Of a stretch of DNA of 64,000 nt, positions 28,763 to 37,775 are shown piece after piece. The translations under genes were made by a program, and so were the position numbers. Positions within the stretch are counted from its first letter, which is position 1. Each line of letters opens with the position of its first letter. The notes under the pieces were generated by a model. It was given only the letters and a program-made list of their open reading frames with translations. It was not told the origin of the DNA and made no database searches. This stretch comes from Pontiella desulfatans (GTDB taxonomy: Bacteria; Verrucomicrobiota; Kiritimatiellia; Kiritimatiellales; Pontiellaceae): positions 3,844,001 to 3,908,000 of the forward strand of contig NZ_CAAHFG010000001.1 of the NCBI RefSeq assembly GCF_900890425.1, in the 5' to 3' direction.

Positions 28763-28947
28763 ACAATCGATCTTGATTTCGACCGCACTCCCCTCCGAAC
28801 CAATCCACCATGCGCTTACGGAATTCCTCCCGGGAAAGAAAACGGCGCATATCGATATTGAATCCGATTAACAAAACCATTAGGAGGTTTAGCGGAGAAA
28901 CGCACCAGCCAGCCGAAATGGCACAACCTACGACCGGAGATCAGCAC

Positions 28948-29760
28948 ATGGACCTTAAAATTTTCGCACCTTTATGGGGATCCGAACAGATGGATTTCGC
29001 CACCTTCGCCGACCGGGTTGCCGAGGCGGGCTACGATGGGGTTGAACTGTCGTTCCCGCTGCACGACGAAGCGGTGCGCGAAAAGGCCGTGCGCATCCTG
29101 AAGGAACGGAACCTCGCTCTCATTGCGCAGCATTGGCAAACCATCAATCCGAATATCGCTGAACATATCGAAGAATTCCTTGCGCATCTCAACTGGCTGG
29201 CGGACACCGAACCGTTGTTCATCAATTCGCAAACGGGACGCGATTGGTTTTCGGTGGCAGACAACCTGCGCATCATCGAAGCCGCCGCTCGGTTTTCGGA
29301 GGAAACCGGGATAAGGGTCCTGCACGAAACGCATCGAGGCAAGTCCCTCTTCTGCGCCACCCGGACCATGGAAATCCTTGAAGCGGAGGCCTCCATGCGC
29401 ATCACGGCCGACTTTTCCCATTGGTGCACGGTCTCCGAATCGTGGCTCGAAGACCAGCAGGCGACCGTGGCACAGGCCATTGCGCGCGCCGACCACATCC
29501 ACGCCCGCGTCGGACATCCGGAAGGTCCGCAGGTGACCGACCCCCGCGCCCCGGAATGGCAGGATGCCCTCCATGCCCACCTCGCGTGGTGGGATGCCAT
29601 TGCGGAAACCAAGAAGGCTTCCGGCGAGCGGCTGACGATCACCTCCGAGTTCGGCCCGTTCCCCTACATGCCCACCCTGCCCTACACCCGGCAGCCCATC
29701 GCCGACCAGTGGGAAATCAACGTCCACATGATGAATCTGTTGCGCCAGCGGTATCAATAA
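28948..29760 (+). CDS. Sugar phosphate isomerase/epimerase (xylose isomerase-like TIM barrel)
   Basis: This 270-aa protein (MDLKIFAPLWG) belongs to the AP-endonuclease-2/xylose isomerase-like TIM-barrel group. Motifs include GYDGVELSFPL, the metal-ligand region VLHETHRG, TADFSHW, and ADHIHARVGHPEGPQ. I chose the ATG at 28948 because GGAGA lies about 7 bp upstream; the open frame reaches back to 28810 with no better start. It likely isomerises or epimerises a sugar released by the neighbouring enzymes, in the cytoplasm. The exact substrate is unknown. Confidence 0.85.
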   Translation: MDLKIFAPLWGSEQMDFATFADRVAEAGYDGVELSFPLHDEAVREKAVRILKERNLALIAQHWQTINPNIAEHIEEFLAHLNWLADTEPLFINSQTGRDWFSVADNLRIIEAAARFSEETGIRVLHETHRGKSLFCATRTMEILEAEASMRITADFSHWCTVSESWLEDQQATVAQAIARADHIHARVGHPEGPQVTDPRAPEWQDALHAHLAWWDAIAETKKASGERLTITSEFGPFPYMPTLPYTRQPIADQWEINVHMMNLLRQRYQ

Positions 29761-29769
29761 GGCGTTTCG

Positions 29770-30576
29770 CTATAGGGCGGTGGAATGCCGCATCTCCTTG
29801 CGGAAGACGAGCGGCGCCCGGCCGAGGCACTTTTTGAAGATGCGCGAGAAATAGAATCCATTTTCATAGCCGCACTCTTCCGCAATCTCCCCGATCGGCA
29901 GTTCCGTGGTTGAGAGGAGCTGGCGCGCCAGCTCCATGCGCTTGGACTCCATGTAGCGATACGGGGTCGTATTGAAAACCTGCCGGAACATCCGGTGGAA
30001 ATAGTTGGGGGCCAGGTGAACCAGCGCCGCCATTTCCTCCAACGGCGGATTATCAAGATAATGCAGGTTCAGATAATCCAGCACCGGGGCGATGCGCAGA
30101 TAGGCCGGGTCGTTCCGGAAGCGGGATTCCGCATCGCTTCGCTCAAGCACACTGCCGATCATTTCCAGCAGCAGCCCGTGGATGCCGAGCAGTGAGGAAA
30201 CCCCCGATGCAGGATGGCTTGAAGAAGCAATCGCCTCGGGAGAAATCCGCGGAAAGGCGGCGTGTTCCAACACCTGGAAATCGGCGCTATGATCCAGCAG
30301 GCGCCGGAGCGGCAACGACTCGGGAACAAAGTGCAACCAGGCAACCTTCATCCGCTTTTCACATACGCTTTGTTTTATCCGGTAGCCGTTGATTAAAAAC
30401 AACGATCCAGGGGCGAGGCGCAGGGATTGCCCCCCTTCCATCACACAACATGCTTCCCCCTCCAGGGGCAGGTAAAGCTTGAAGCATTCATCGAACGGAT
30501 TATGGGCGCGTGTCCATTTCGATCCGACTTCCTGCAGACCGCTGGCCAGGAAACGCAAGGTGAAGTTCGCAATCAT
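29770..30576 (-). CDS. AraC-family transcriptional regulator
   Basis: This 268-aa protein has an N-terminal cupin-like sensing domain (about 1-150; LYLPLEGEACCVMEGG). The C-terminal AraC double helix-turn-helix lies at about 165-262 (NPPLEEMAALVHLAPNYFHRMFRQVFNTTPYRYMESKRM, then IGEIAEECGYENGFYFSRIFKK). It converges with the isomerase gene and diverges from the PhyH/UroD-like pair, where a direct repeat of GATCGTGCA lies between the two starts. It probably regulates that pair and itself. Confidence 0.93.
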   Translation of the reverse strand: MIANFTLRFLASGLQEVGSKWTRAHNPFDECFKLYLPLEGEACCVMEGGQSLRLAPGSLFLINGYRIKQSVCEKRMKVAWLHFVPESLPLRRLLDHSADFQVLEHAAFPRISPEAIASSSHPASGVSSLLGIHGLLLEMIGSVLERSDAESRFRNDPAYLRIAPVLDYLNLHYLDNPPLEEMAALVHLAPNYFHRMFRQVFNTTPYRYMESKRMELARQLLSTTELPIGEIAEECGYENGFYFSRIFKKCLGRAPLVFRKEMRHSTAL

Positions 30577-30595
30577 AGATTTGGCCCCTGGTTAA

Positions 30596-30625
30596 GATCG
30601 TGCAAATACATAGCAGGATCGTGCA
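30596..30625. promoter_or_regulatory. Putative AraC-regulator operator (GATCGTGCA direct repeat)
   Basis: GATCGTGCA occurs at 30596-30604 and 30617-30625, a 21-bp period, in the 119-bp region between divergent araC-like and phyH-like genes. Two-turn direct repeats are the usual binding geometry of AraC-family dimers. The sequence differs from the TTTGCGCA sites, so this would be a separate regulator's operator. Confidence 0.45.
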
Positions 30626-30695
30626 TGGCCGGCAAAGCCTGTTTTCGGTTATATCCATCTCCATGAATCCAACCCTTCCAAAAAAAGGCATGAAG

Positions 30696-31529
30696 ATGAA
30701 TACAACGAACCAGCGAGACCTCTCCTTCCGGGAGGTTCGCAATCCAGCCCCCAAAACCCTGACGCCGGAGCAGATTGCCTTTTACAACCGGGAGGGTTAT
30801 CTCAAGCCCTTCAAGGCCTTCACCACCGATGAAGCGGACGAAAACCGCCGAACATTCGACGGCCTGCTGGCTCGGATCAAAGAGGCTCGCGGCGACGCCG
30901 ACAGCTATGCCATCAACGGGTTCCAGACCCATTGCGAGAGCATCTACACGCTGGCCACGAACCCGGTTATCCTCGACCATGTGGAAGATTTGCTGGGGCC
31001 GGACATCATCTGCTGGGCAACGCACTATTTCTGCAAGGAGCCCCACGATCCGAAGGCGGTTCCGTGGCATCAGGATGCTTCCTACTGGCCGCTCACCCCC
31101 TCCCGAACCGTAACCGTCTGGCTGGCGATCGACGATGCCGACCGGGAAAACGCCGCCATGAAATTTTTGCCGCGCACGCACAATGCCGGCCACCTTGAGT
31201 GGAGGAAAACGGACAAGGAGGCGGTGCTTGACCAGGAGATTGTAGGCATCGGGAACATGGGGCAACCGGTTTACAACGAGCTCAAGGCCGGTCAGTTTTC
31301 CCTGCACGCCGACATGCTGGCACACGGCTCCGACCCAAACCCATCGCCGCGGCGGCGCTGTGGCTTGACCCTTCGCTATTGCCCCCCCGAAGTAAGGCCG
31401 CTCGAATCCAACTGGGCGTCCGGAGCCATCCGTTGCCGAGGCAACGCCCCGGCGCCCCACTGGAATTTAAATTCACCACCAAAGGGCGATACGATTAAGG
31501 ACTGGATAACGCCCGTGGGCGGAAACTGA
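30696..31529 (+). CDS. Phytanoyl-CoA dioxygenase (PhyH) family protein
   Basis: This 277-aa protein is an Fe(II)/2-oxoglutarate-dependent dioxygenase of the PhyH family. The HxD pair is in VPWHQDASYWPL, and the distal His is in LHADMLAHGSDPNPSP, with the following RRRCGLTLRY arginine segment typical of 2-oxoglutarate binding. I chose the ATG at 30696 because AAGG sits 7 bp upstream; ATGs at 30663 and 30690 are possible. It is followed after 26 bp by the UroD-like gene, so the two form an operon divergent from an AraC regulator. The substrate is unknown. Confidence 0.88.
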   Translation: MNTTNQRDLSFREVRNPAPKTLTPEQIAFYNREGYLKPFKAFTTDEADENRRTFDGLLARIKEARGDADSYAINGFQTHCESIYTLATNPVILDHVEDLLGPDIICWATHYFCKEPHDPKAVPWHQDASYWPLTPSRTVTVWLAIDDADRENAAMKFLPRTHNAGHLEWRKTDKEAVLDQEIVGIGNMGQPVYNELKAGQFSLHADMLAHGSDPNPSPRRRCGLTLRYCPPEVRPLESNWASGAIRCRGNAPAPHWNLNSPPKGDTIKDWITPVGGN

Positions 31530-31555
31530 CCCCCAACCCAACCGGAGATACAACC

Positions 31556-32851
31556 ATGCTGCACGATCCCAGCCACTACACCCCGCTGGCCACCGATGAA
31601 TTAATCGAGGTCTCCGGAAAAGACCGCGATATCCTGCGCGGACTCGCCGAACAAAAAGCCGTTGCCGGCAACGATTCCCGACGCACGGAAACGATCCGGC
31701 AATGGACGGCCATGAACGACCTGAAATCCGAGCGCCCCATGGTCTGGATCAACGAGATCTGCTGGAACGAAATGGAGGTGAACGATGAGCTGAAACTTCA
31801 ATGCGAAGGCAGCTGGGCACGCGAGCAGGAAGTGCTGCTGCGCAAGGAGCTCTACCAGTGGAACCACCTCCCCGCCGACATGGTTGTCAATCCATGGATC
31901 GCATGCCCCAAAGCCATACACAGCACCGACTTCGGCATTGTCGAGGACACCGACATCTCCGAAACCGATTCCTCCAACCAGGTGGTCTCACGCCACTTCA
32001 ACATCCAGATCGAGGAGCTGGCCGACCTCGAAAAAATCCAAATGCCGGTCGTCACCCACAACGAGCGGCAAACCGCGTTGCGCGAGCAGGTGTTCAACGA
32101 GGTCTTCGGCGGCATCTTGCCGGTGAAGGTTGTCGGCCAAAGCCACCTCTGGTTCACGCCCTGGGATTTCCTGATCCGCTGGACGGGGATCGAGAACGCG
32201 ATGATCGGGCTCTACGACGACCCAGACCTCTACCATGCGCTCGTCGATCGGCTGGTGGATGCGTGGATGGTCGAACTCGACCAGTTCGAAGCGCTCAACG
32301 TGCTTGAACTCGACAACAGGAACGTGCGCGTCGGCTCCGGGGGCTACGGCTACATCTCCGAACTGCCCTCCTTCGAAAACGCGCCGGAACACGTGCATCC
32401 CAAGGATATGTGGGGATGCTCCAACGCGCAGATTTTTTCCGAGGTGTCGCCGGACATGCACTGGGAATTCGCCATCGAGCACGACATGCGCTGGATGCAG
32501 CGCTGGGGCATGAACTACTACGGCTGCTGCGAACCGCTGCACAACAAGGCCGCGTTGATGAAAAGGATTCCCAACCTGCGCAAGGTTTCCACCAGCGCCT
32601 GGTGCAACGTGGAAAAATTCATGAACGAGCTCGGGCCGGACATGGTGTACAGCATCAAGCCCAGCCCGGCCATCCTCGCCGAGGACGCCTGGCACCCCGA
32701 ACGCGCGCGCGCCGAGATCCGCCGCGTGCTCGACATCGGCCAAGGCGGCCACATGGAATTCATCATGAAAGACATCTCCACCGTGCGCTACAAACCCGAA
32801 CGCCTCTGGGAATGGGCGGAGATCGCCATGGAGGAAGTGAGCAGAAACTGA
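31556..32851 (+). CDS. Uroporphyrinogen decarboxylase (URO-D)-like fold protein
   Basis: This 431-aa soluble protein has GGAGA 7 bp before the ATG. Segments such as VVGQSHLWFTPWDFLIRW, YGCCEPLHNKAALMKRIPNL and MVYSIKPSPAILAEDAW resemble the UroD/corrinoid methyltransferase TIM-barrel superfamily that is common in sugar-catabolic loci of PVC bacteria. It is probably not a haem-biosynthetic UroD, because it is longer, it lacks the usual N-terminal pattern, and it sits in an operon with a PhyH-like gene. A methyl-transfer or O-demethylation role is a guess. Confidence 0.6.
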   Translation: MLHDPSHYTPLATDELIEVSGKDRDILRGLAEQKAVAGNDSRRTETIRQWTAMNDLKSERPMVWINEICWNEMEVNDELKLQCEGSWAREQEVLLRKELYQWNHLPADMVVNPWIACPKAIHSTDFGIVEDTDISETDSSNQVVSRHFNIQIEELADLEKIQMPVVTHNERQTALREQVFNEVFGGILPVKVVGQSHLWFTPWDFLIRWTGIENAMIGLYDDPDLYHALVDRLVDAWMVELDQFEALNVLELDNRNVRVGSGGYGYISELPSFENAPEHVHPKDMWGCSNAQIFSEVSPDMHWEFAIEHDMRWMQRWGMNYYGCCEPLHNKAALMKRIPNLRKVSTSAWCNVEKFMNELGPDMVYSIKPSPAILAEDAWHPERARAEIRRVLDIGQGGHMEFIMKDISTVRYKPERLWEWAEIAMEEVSRN

Positions 32852-33042
32852 ATCAGACCAACTGCGAAAGCAAGGTGCGCGCAGGAGCCACGAGGGTGGC
32901 AGATATATTGGTTGCTCTGTGCCTCCGTGCGCTCTGTGGTGAGACTCTTCAAGTTAATTGCCTATAAGAACATTCCGCAGTTGCATGCGGAATTGGATCG
33001 ATCGTTTAAGGGGGGATACGTCAAAGGCAGCGCTGCCCGAAC
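32852..33042. repeat. Convergent intergenic region with repeats and hairpins
   Basis: It holds a CTCTGTGCCTCCGTGCGCTCTGTGG-like repeat at 32915-32940, related to 15772 and 25121. An 8-bp perfect stem, ATTCCGCA at 32972-32979 with TGCGGAAT at 32986-32993, is a possible bidirectional terminator. A GGCAGCGCTGCC palindrome lies at about 33029-33040, directly after the stop of the regulator gene. No gene is seen. Confidence 0.5.
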
Positions 33043-34248
33043 CTAGCCTTGCGCCTGCTGCCTGCGGAATTCGGTGGCGCTCATTTCGAGGAGTTTCTGG
33101 AACGCGAACTCGAAGCGCTCGGTGTTGTTGAAGCCGCTCTCCTTGGCGACGCGCGAGACGGGCCAATCGGTCGTCAGCAAAAGCTCCCGGGCCCGCTCGA
33201 CATGGACACGGCGGATTTCCTGGTAGATGCCGTGCCCCACCTCGTCCTTGAACTTCATCTCCAGCCAGCGGCGCGAAACCGGCACCACGTCGAGCACATT
33301 CGTCACATCGATGAACTCGTTGGCATGGTTGCGGATGAAGCGCAGGGCGCGCGCAACCTCGGGATATTCGGAGCGCGTCATGTCGGTCGAGTTGCGGAAA
33401 ATGATTCGTTTCGGAGGAATCAGGATACGCGACCTGGCCAGCTCCTCCCCGTTCATCAGCTTATCAAGCATGGCGGCGGCCTTGAAGCCGACCGCCCGCG
33501 CATTCGGCGCAATGGAGGTCATCGAGGAATAGGCCAGGTTGCAATACATCTCGTCGTTATCGACGCCAATCAGGGCGACATCCTCCGGCGAGCGAAGCCC
33601 CAGGCGGCGGCAGGCTTCGAGCACGGCGAATCCAACGCGGTCGCTCGAAGTCATGATTCCAACGGGTAGCTCAAGGTCGCGCAAGGCATCCATCAATCGC
33701 TCGGGGGAGACGAGCTCTTCGGAGACATGCTCGCCGCGGACCACCTCCGGCTGATACTGCACCAACGTGCAATTGCCTCCGTTTTTTTCCAGGATTTGGC
33801 TGAACCCCTCATAGCGTTCGCGCACATGGCAAAGCCCGGTCAGCCCAACGAACGCGAACCGGTCCAGCTTGCACTCCACCAGATGCTCGGCCGCCATTTG
33901 GCCGATGGCATGGTTGTCCACCCCGACGGTCGGGAATTCCCGGGCGGCATCGTTGCTCGATGTGTTGACCAGGGGTATCTTGAGCGAGCCTAGGTTTGCC
34001 GCATCGGTTCCGGTATAGATTTCGCCAATCACCCCGTCGCCGTCCCATCCAACCAGACTTTCCGGCATGACGTAGGGCTGGGCAAGCTCGTTACGGTGGA
34101 TTTCCCAGGCGGAATGCTTGCGGTAGTAATCGATGATGCCCTTGATCTTTTCACGCCCATGGGCATATTCATGCGCAACGATGGCCAGCGCCACCCGCTT
34201 ATACTGCATTGAACTGCTTCTGCGTTTTCTGCCCATGTCATCTTTCAT
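33043..34248 (-). CDS. XylR-type transcriptional regulator (LacI-like sensor + AraC HTH)
   Basis: This 401-aa protein has a periplasmic-binding-protein-like sensor at about 15-285 (KRVALAIVAHEYAHGREKIKGI; GVIGEIYT; FPTVGVDNHAIGQMAAEHL; EDVALIGVDNDEMYC). A C-terminal AraC-type HTH follows at about 295-400 (PVSRVAKESGFNNTERFEFAFQKL). This is the E. coli XylR arrangement. I chose the ATG at 34248; 34236 and 34209 are also plausible. It follows the fucosidase gene on the same strand, and an operator-like repeat lies about 25-50 bp upstream of its start, suggesting autoregulation. It is the best candidate for binding the TTTGCGCA repeats in this window. Confidence 0.88.
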   Translation of the reverse strand: MKDDMGRKRRSSSMQYKRVALAIVAHEYAHGREKIKGIIDYYRKHSAWEIHRNELAQPYVMPESLVGWDGDGVIGEIYTGTDAANLGSLKIPLVNTSSNDAAREFPTVGVDNHAIGQMAAEHLVECKLDRFAFVGLTGLCHVRERYEGFSQILEKNGGNCTLVQYQPEVVRGEHVSEELVSPERLMDALRDLELPVGIMTSSDRVGFAVLEACRRLGLRSPEDVALIGVDNDEMYCNLAYSSMTSIAPNARAVGFKAAAMLDKLMNGEELARSRILIPPKRIIFRNSTDMTRSEYPEVARALRFIRNHANEFIDVTNVLDVVPVSRRWLEMKFKDEVGHGIYQEIRRVHVERARELLLTTDWPVSRVAKESGFNNTERFEFAFQKLLEMSATEFRRQQAQG

Positions 34249-34269
34249 AGGGCATAGACTGCCCTTTAC

Positions 34270-34298
34270 CATGCGCAATCATCAAGTTTTTTTGCGCA
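34270..34298 (-). promoter_or_regulatory. Putative autoregulatory operator of the XylR-like gene
   Basis: CATGCGCA at 34270 and TTTGCGCA at 34291 are 21 bp apart, overlapping the stop codon of the fucosidase gene, just upstream of the XylR-like start. An AGGGCA/TGCCCT inverted repeat (34249-34265) lies between the operator and the start codon. Confidence 0.5.
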
Positions 34299-35577
34299 TA
34301 CGAACGACGGTCACCACCGGCTCCACGCCCGCCGGCCGCACGAGCCTCATACAGCCGTCGTCCTGAACCAGCTCGACCTGCAAACCATCCACAACCTTTT
34401 CAGCCGATGCGAACTCCAACCCCACGTCCGGCAGAACCAGCCCCGCCTCCGGCCATTCCAGAACGTGGAGGAACACCTCATCGCCTTTGCAGGAGGCCCC
34501 GCCCCACTCGCCCGGTTCGAAGGGGCCGCCCTGCGTCCCGTAGACCGCCTCGCCATTGGCGCGGATCCATTCGCCGGTTTCGTGGAAGATTTTCGTATGT
34601 TCGGGATCGAGCGAGCCATCGCCCTTGGGGCCGATGTTGACCATCATGTTGCCGCCGCGGCACACCACGCGCGACACCGTGCGGATCCAGTGGTCGGTTC
34701 CCCGCCCCTCCTGGATGCCCGGCACATGGCTCCACCATTCGTTGAGTGCGTCGCAGCCCTCCCACGGCCGGTCGTTCTGGATTTTGTTTTCATCCAGGAA
34801 CCGGTAGAGCTGGCCGGCCTCGTAGGTATCGAAATCGCCCTGCCAGCCGGAGCGCGGGTTGATCATGGCATCCGGCTGCAGCCCGCGCACCATCGCGTTC
34901 AGCTTTTCGGGTTCCCACAGCCACTGCCCCTGGTCGCCGGGCGTGCCGGGTTCGCGGCCGTGCCAGCCGGTCTTCATCGAAAAGTGCAACCCGCCGTGCG
35001 CCAACCAGCCGCCGTCGTACCACAGCACCGGGATCTCGCCATAGTTGCCCATCAGCTCGCGCACCTGCGCATAGCCCTGCTCCTTCATGGCCAGCGCGCT
35101 TCGGTGGTACATGTGCGGGAAAAAATAACCGGGGAAGCGCCAGTCCATCGGTGAATAATAGAGCGCCGGGCGCAGCCCCTTCGCGCGGAACGCGTCGAGA
35201 TATTCGCGGACAAAGTCGCGCTTCGCCGCCGTCTTCACGGAGGTGAAATCCGAGGCGGCGCTGTCGTACAGGCAAAAGCCGTCGTGGTGGCGCGTCGTGA
35301 AATAGCTGTAGCGCGCGCCCAGCGAAATCGCCAGCTCGGCCAGCTCGTTCGCATCGAAGTTTTCGCCGGTGAATTCGGCCGCGCGCGCGGCATATACCTC
35401 CACGTCGATGCCGTTGAGGAACATGGTCCACTCGCCATCCTGCGTCAGGGAATAGAGCCCCCAGTGAATGTAGAGCCCAATCTTTGCCTCGCGATACCAC
35501 TGCCGTTTTTCCGGCGGCAGTAACAGCGGGTCGTCCTGCACGGCCTCCGCCGTGATCTGCAAATCCATATCCGCCAT
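34282..35577 (-). CDS. Alpha-L-fucosidase (GH29)
   Basis: This 431-aa protein has no signal peptide. GH29 motifs are WYREAKIGLYIHWGLYSL at about 28-44, YFTTRHHDGFCLYDSAASDFT at about 92-112, and the nucleophile D188 in PVLWYDGGW. A late Asp/Glu acid-base is expected but cannot be assigned with certainty. It would hydrolyse terminal alpha-L-fucose in the cytoplasm. It starts 10 bp after the stop of the DUF2264 gene, so they are in one operon, which ends with the XylR-like regulator. Confidence 0.92.
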   Translation of the reverse strand: MADMDLQITAEAVQDDPLLLPPEKRQWYREAKIGLYIHWGLYSLTQDGEWTMFLNGIDVEVYAARAAEFTGENFDANELAELAISLGARYSYFTTRHHDGFCLYDSAASDFTSVKTAAKRDFVREYLDAFRAKGLRPALYYSPMDWRFPGYFFPHMYHRSALAMKEQGYAQVRELMGNYGEIPVLWYDGGWLAHGGLHFSMKTGWHGREPGTPGDQGQWLWEPEKLNAMVRGLQPDAMINPRSGWQGDFDTYEAGQLYRFLDENKIQNDRPWEGCDALNEWWSHVPGIQEGRGTDHWIRTVSRVVCRGGNMMVNIGPKGDGSLDPEHTKIFHETGEWIRANGEAVYGTQGGPFEPGEWGGASCKGDEVFLHVLEWPEAGLVLPDVGLEFASAEKVVDGLQVELVQDDGCMRLVRPAGVEPVVTVVRMRKKT

Positions 35578-35586
35578 GGGGATGCC

Positions 35587-37650
35587 CTAGATGATTCTCC
35601 GACCGTCGGCATCGCCGTAGTCGATGAGATATTCGCGGCCGTCCTTGAGGGCCAGCTTAACGCCGCATGCATTGCCGGAAGGCGCCCACGGAAGAAGTTC
35701 GAGCGAGGCGATCGGATGGAGTTCATCGTCCGTCCAGTCGCCGCCATCGAGGCGGTGCAGCAGGACGGTCACGAAAACCTCCATGCCGGAATAATCCTTT
35801 TCGCGGATGCGCTCGGCATAGAGCACCGTGCTTTCGTCGGCCTCGGGGTTGAGTCCTTGGTGTTGCGCAACATCAATCCTGTCCCAGCCATGCACGGGCA
35901 TCATCGCCAGCTTGCGCCCGTCCTCAATCGAAGCAACCAGGCCGCCCCCCACCTTTTCGACCAGGGCGGCTCCCGGCAATGCAAAGTGGCCGAGCTGCAG
36001 CTCGTTGCGGTACGGCACGCGCACGCGGTCGACGCGGATGACGCCGCCGGGCAACGGGATGTCGCACAGGTCGATCCGCTCGGGGCCGCGGTTGACGCCG
36101 CCCTTGTTGGGGTCGCCCAGTCCGAGCGGCTGCGTGTTTTGCAGGCGGTAGAGCAGGCCGTCCTCGATCTTGTTGAAGGCGAAGTTGAGCGGAATGCGGA
36201 AGTCGTGCCCCATGTCCTTTTCGCGGATGGAATAGCTGGCGGCGTTGGTGCCGAGCGGGGTTTCGGTCTCGAGCGGGAAGTCGGGATTGAACTGGAGCTG
36301 GTTGTAGTAGGTATCGTGCAGCAGCACCTTGCCGGTGCGCAGCTCGGTGGTGCCGGTGGAGCCGTGGTTGACCACCTGCATGCCGGGGCCGGAAAGCTCG
36401 ATGGTTTCGGAACGGTTGCCCAACTCCGGCCAGAATCCTTCGTTTTCGGGGGCGGTCCAGAACGGCGAATCTTCGGGCAGCGTGAGCGCCACGAAGGTCT
36501 TGGCGCACCAGAACGGGCTGGCGGCGCAGCTGTAGAATTGGATGAGCGGCTCGAACGGGCCATAGTAGCCGAGGCACGGCAGCCCGTTCACATAGAGATC
36601 TTCACGGCCCATGAACTGCATCATGTTGGCCGAGGCAATCCGCCGGGCGAAGCCGGGATCGAGCACCGGATCGTTCATCAGGAAGTGGGCGCCGAACGCG
36701 GTGGAGGCGGCGAAGCGGTAGATGATGCTCCGCCCCCACATCAGCTGCTTGCCGTCGCGCGAAAAGAAGCGCGGCCAGTTCAGGATGAATTCGCGGTTGC
36801 GCCTCTCAATGATCGCCGCGATCTCCGGCTCGTGCTCGTAGCCATACCACTTGCACCAGAGCGGGCCGTAGAAATGGAACCCCCACGGGTTGTAGAAATC
36901 ATAGTTGGTGTCATCGATGTACCAGCCGTCGCCGACATGGTTGCTGAGCAGGTGCTGCAGGTGGTCGGTCAGCGCCGCCTCGTCGATGGCGAACCCGTTC
37001 ACCTTCAGGAAGGTGAGCATCAGCACGTTGAAGAAGCGCCAGTTGTGGCCGATGGTCAGGCTGTGGGCATAGTCCGAAACGAGATCGGCAACCTGCTGCT
37101 TTTCCTTGCCGGAATAGTGGTCCCAAATCTGCGACTTGGTGTTCATCAGGTTAATCACCAGCGCGGCGCCTTCGACCGTCTGCTGGTATTGCATGCGCCC
37201 GGTCTCCTTCGTGAAGTCGGTGATGCGCCCCCAGTAGCGCGGCGACTTCGGGTCGGTGGCGAGCAGGATCTGGTTGCCGTAGTAGTCGCGGATGTTGAGG
37301 CCGTTGCAGACCGTCTCCGGGTTGTCCACCAGCACCGGCGAAGCCGCCATCATAGTGCGCACCAACCCCTCGAATTCCGCCGCCTGGAAGCGGTGCTTCG
37401 GATCATGGGGCTGCGGGTAGCTGATTTCGTTCTGCTTCGGCAATGTGATCGGATCGTCGATCCCGTTCACATGCTGGAAAACACCATCGGTCAGGAAATG
37501 CGCCGCATCCAGCCAGTGCTGGCGCGTCATGCCGGTGAACGGACTCAGGGCCGTGTTGGGGTTTTCAACCGAAAACGCATACGGGGTTCCCTCCATCCAG
37601 GTGGATTCGGTTCCATCGATAATTTCGCGGCTCTTTAAATTGTAGGCCAT
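35587..37650 (-). CDS. DUF2264 family protein (putative glycoside hydrolase)
   Basis: This 687-aa protein has no signal peptide. It matches the DUF2264 pattern: NTALSPFTGMTRQHWLDAAHFL at the N-terminus, HNWRFFNVLMLTFL and VGDGWYIDDTNYDFYNPWGFHFYGPLW in the middle, and LMWGRSIIYRFAASTAFGA. The N-terminal ~400 residues are helical (alpha/alpha-toroid-like), and the C-terminal part is a beta-sandwich. From memory, DUF2264 overlaps CAZy GH154 (beta-glucuronidase); I hold that with limited certainty. Context with a fucosidase and a sugar regulator supports glycan degradation. AAGGAG precedes the start, and a perfect operator-like repeat lies about 75-105 bp upstream. Confidence 0.75.
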   Translation of the reverse strand: MAYNLKSREIIDGTESTWMEGTPYAFSVENPNTALSPFTGMTRQHWLDAAHFLTDGVFQHVNGIDDPITLPKQNEISYPQPHDPKHRFQAAEFEGLVRTMMAASPVLVDNPETVCNGLNIRDYYGNQILLATDPKSPRYWGRITDFTKETGRMQYQQTVEGAALVINLMNTKSQIWDHYSGKEKQQVADLVSDYAHSLTIGHNWRFFNVLMLTFLKVNGFAIDEAALTDHLQHLLSNHVGDGWYIDDTNYDFYNPWGFHFYGPLWCKWYGYEHEPEIAAIIERRNREFILNWPRFFSRDGKQLMWGRSIIYRFAASTAFGAHFLMNDPVLDPGFARRIASANMMQFMGREDLYVNGLPCLGYYGPFEPLIQFYSCAASPFWCAKTFVALTLPEDSPFWTAPENEGFWPELGNRSETIELSGPGMQVVNHGSTGTTELRTGKVLLHDTYYNQLQFNPDFPLETETPLGTNAASYSIREKDMGHDFRIPLNFAFNKIEDGLLYRLQNTQPLGLGDPNKGGVNRGPERIDLCDIPLPGGVIRVDRVRVPYRNELQLGHFALPGAALVEKVGGGLVASIEDGRKLAMMPVHGWDRIDVAQHQGLNPEADESTVLYAERIREKDYSGMEVFVTVLLHRLDGGDWTDDELHPIASLELLPWAPSGNACGVKLALKDGREYLIDYGDADGRRII

Positions 37651-37723
37651 GCCATCTCTCCTTACACATCTGATCGTTCAGAGGTGAAGTGAACCGCATG
37701 GCTGCCCCGGATACAATGGACAT

Positions 37724-37753
37724 TTTGCGCAATGCAATCATTGCATTTGCGCA
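37724..37753 (-). promoter_or_regulatory. Putative operator of the DUF2264-fucosidase-regulator operon
   Basis: Two perfect TTTGCGCA half-sites at 37724 and 37746 (22-bp period) flank the palindrome AATGCAATCATTGCATT. They lie in the 125-bp gap between era and the DUF2264 gene. This is the best-formed copy of the motif in the window. Confidence 0.6.
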
Positions 37754-37775
37754 TGGAGAAAATGCAGTTGCCCGA

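Noticed and set aside
35716-37638. 640-codon plus-strand frame opposite the DUF2264 gene
   Set aside because: Same antisense effect; no conserved motif, no RBS, and the opposite strand has a well-supported protein.
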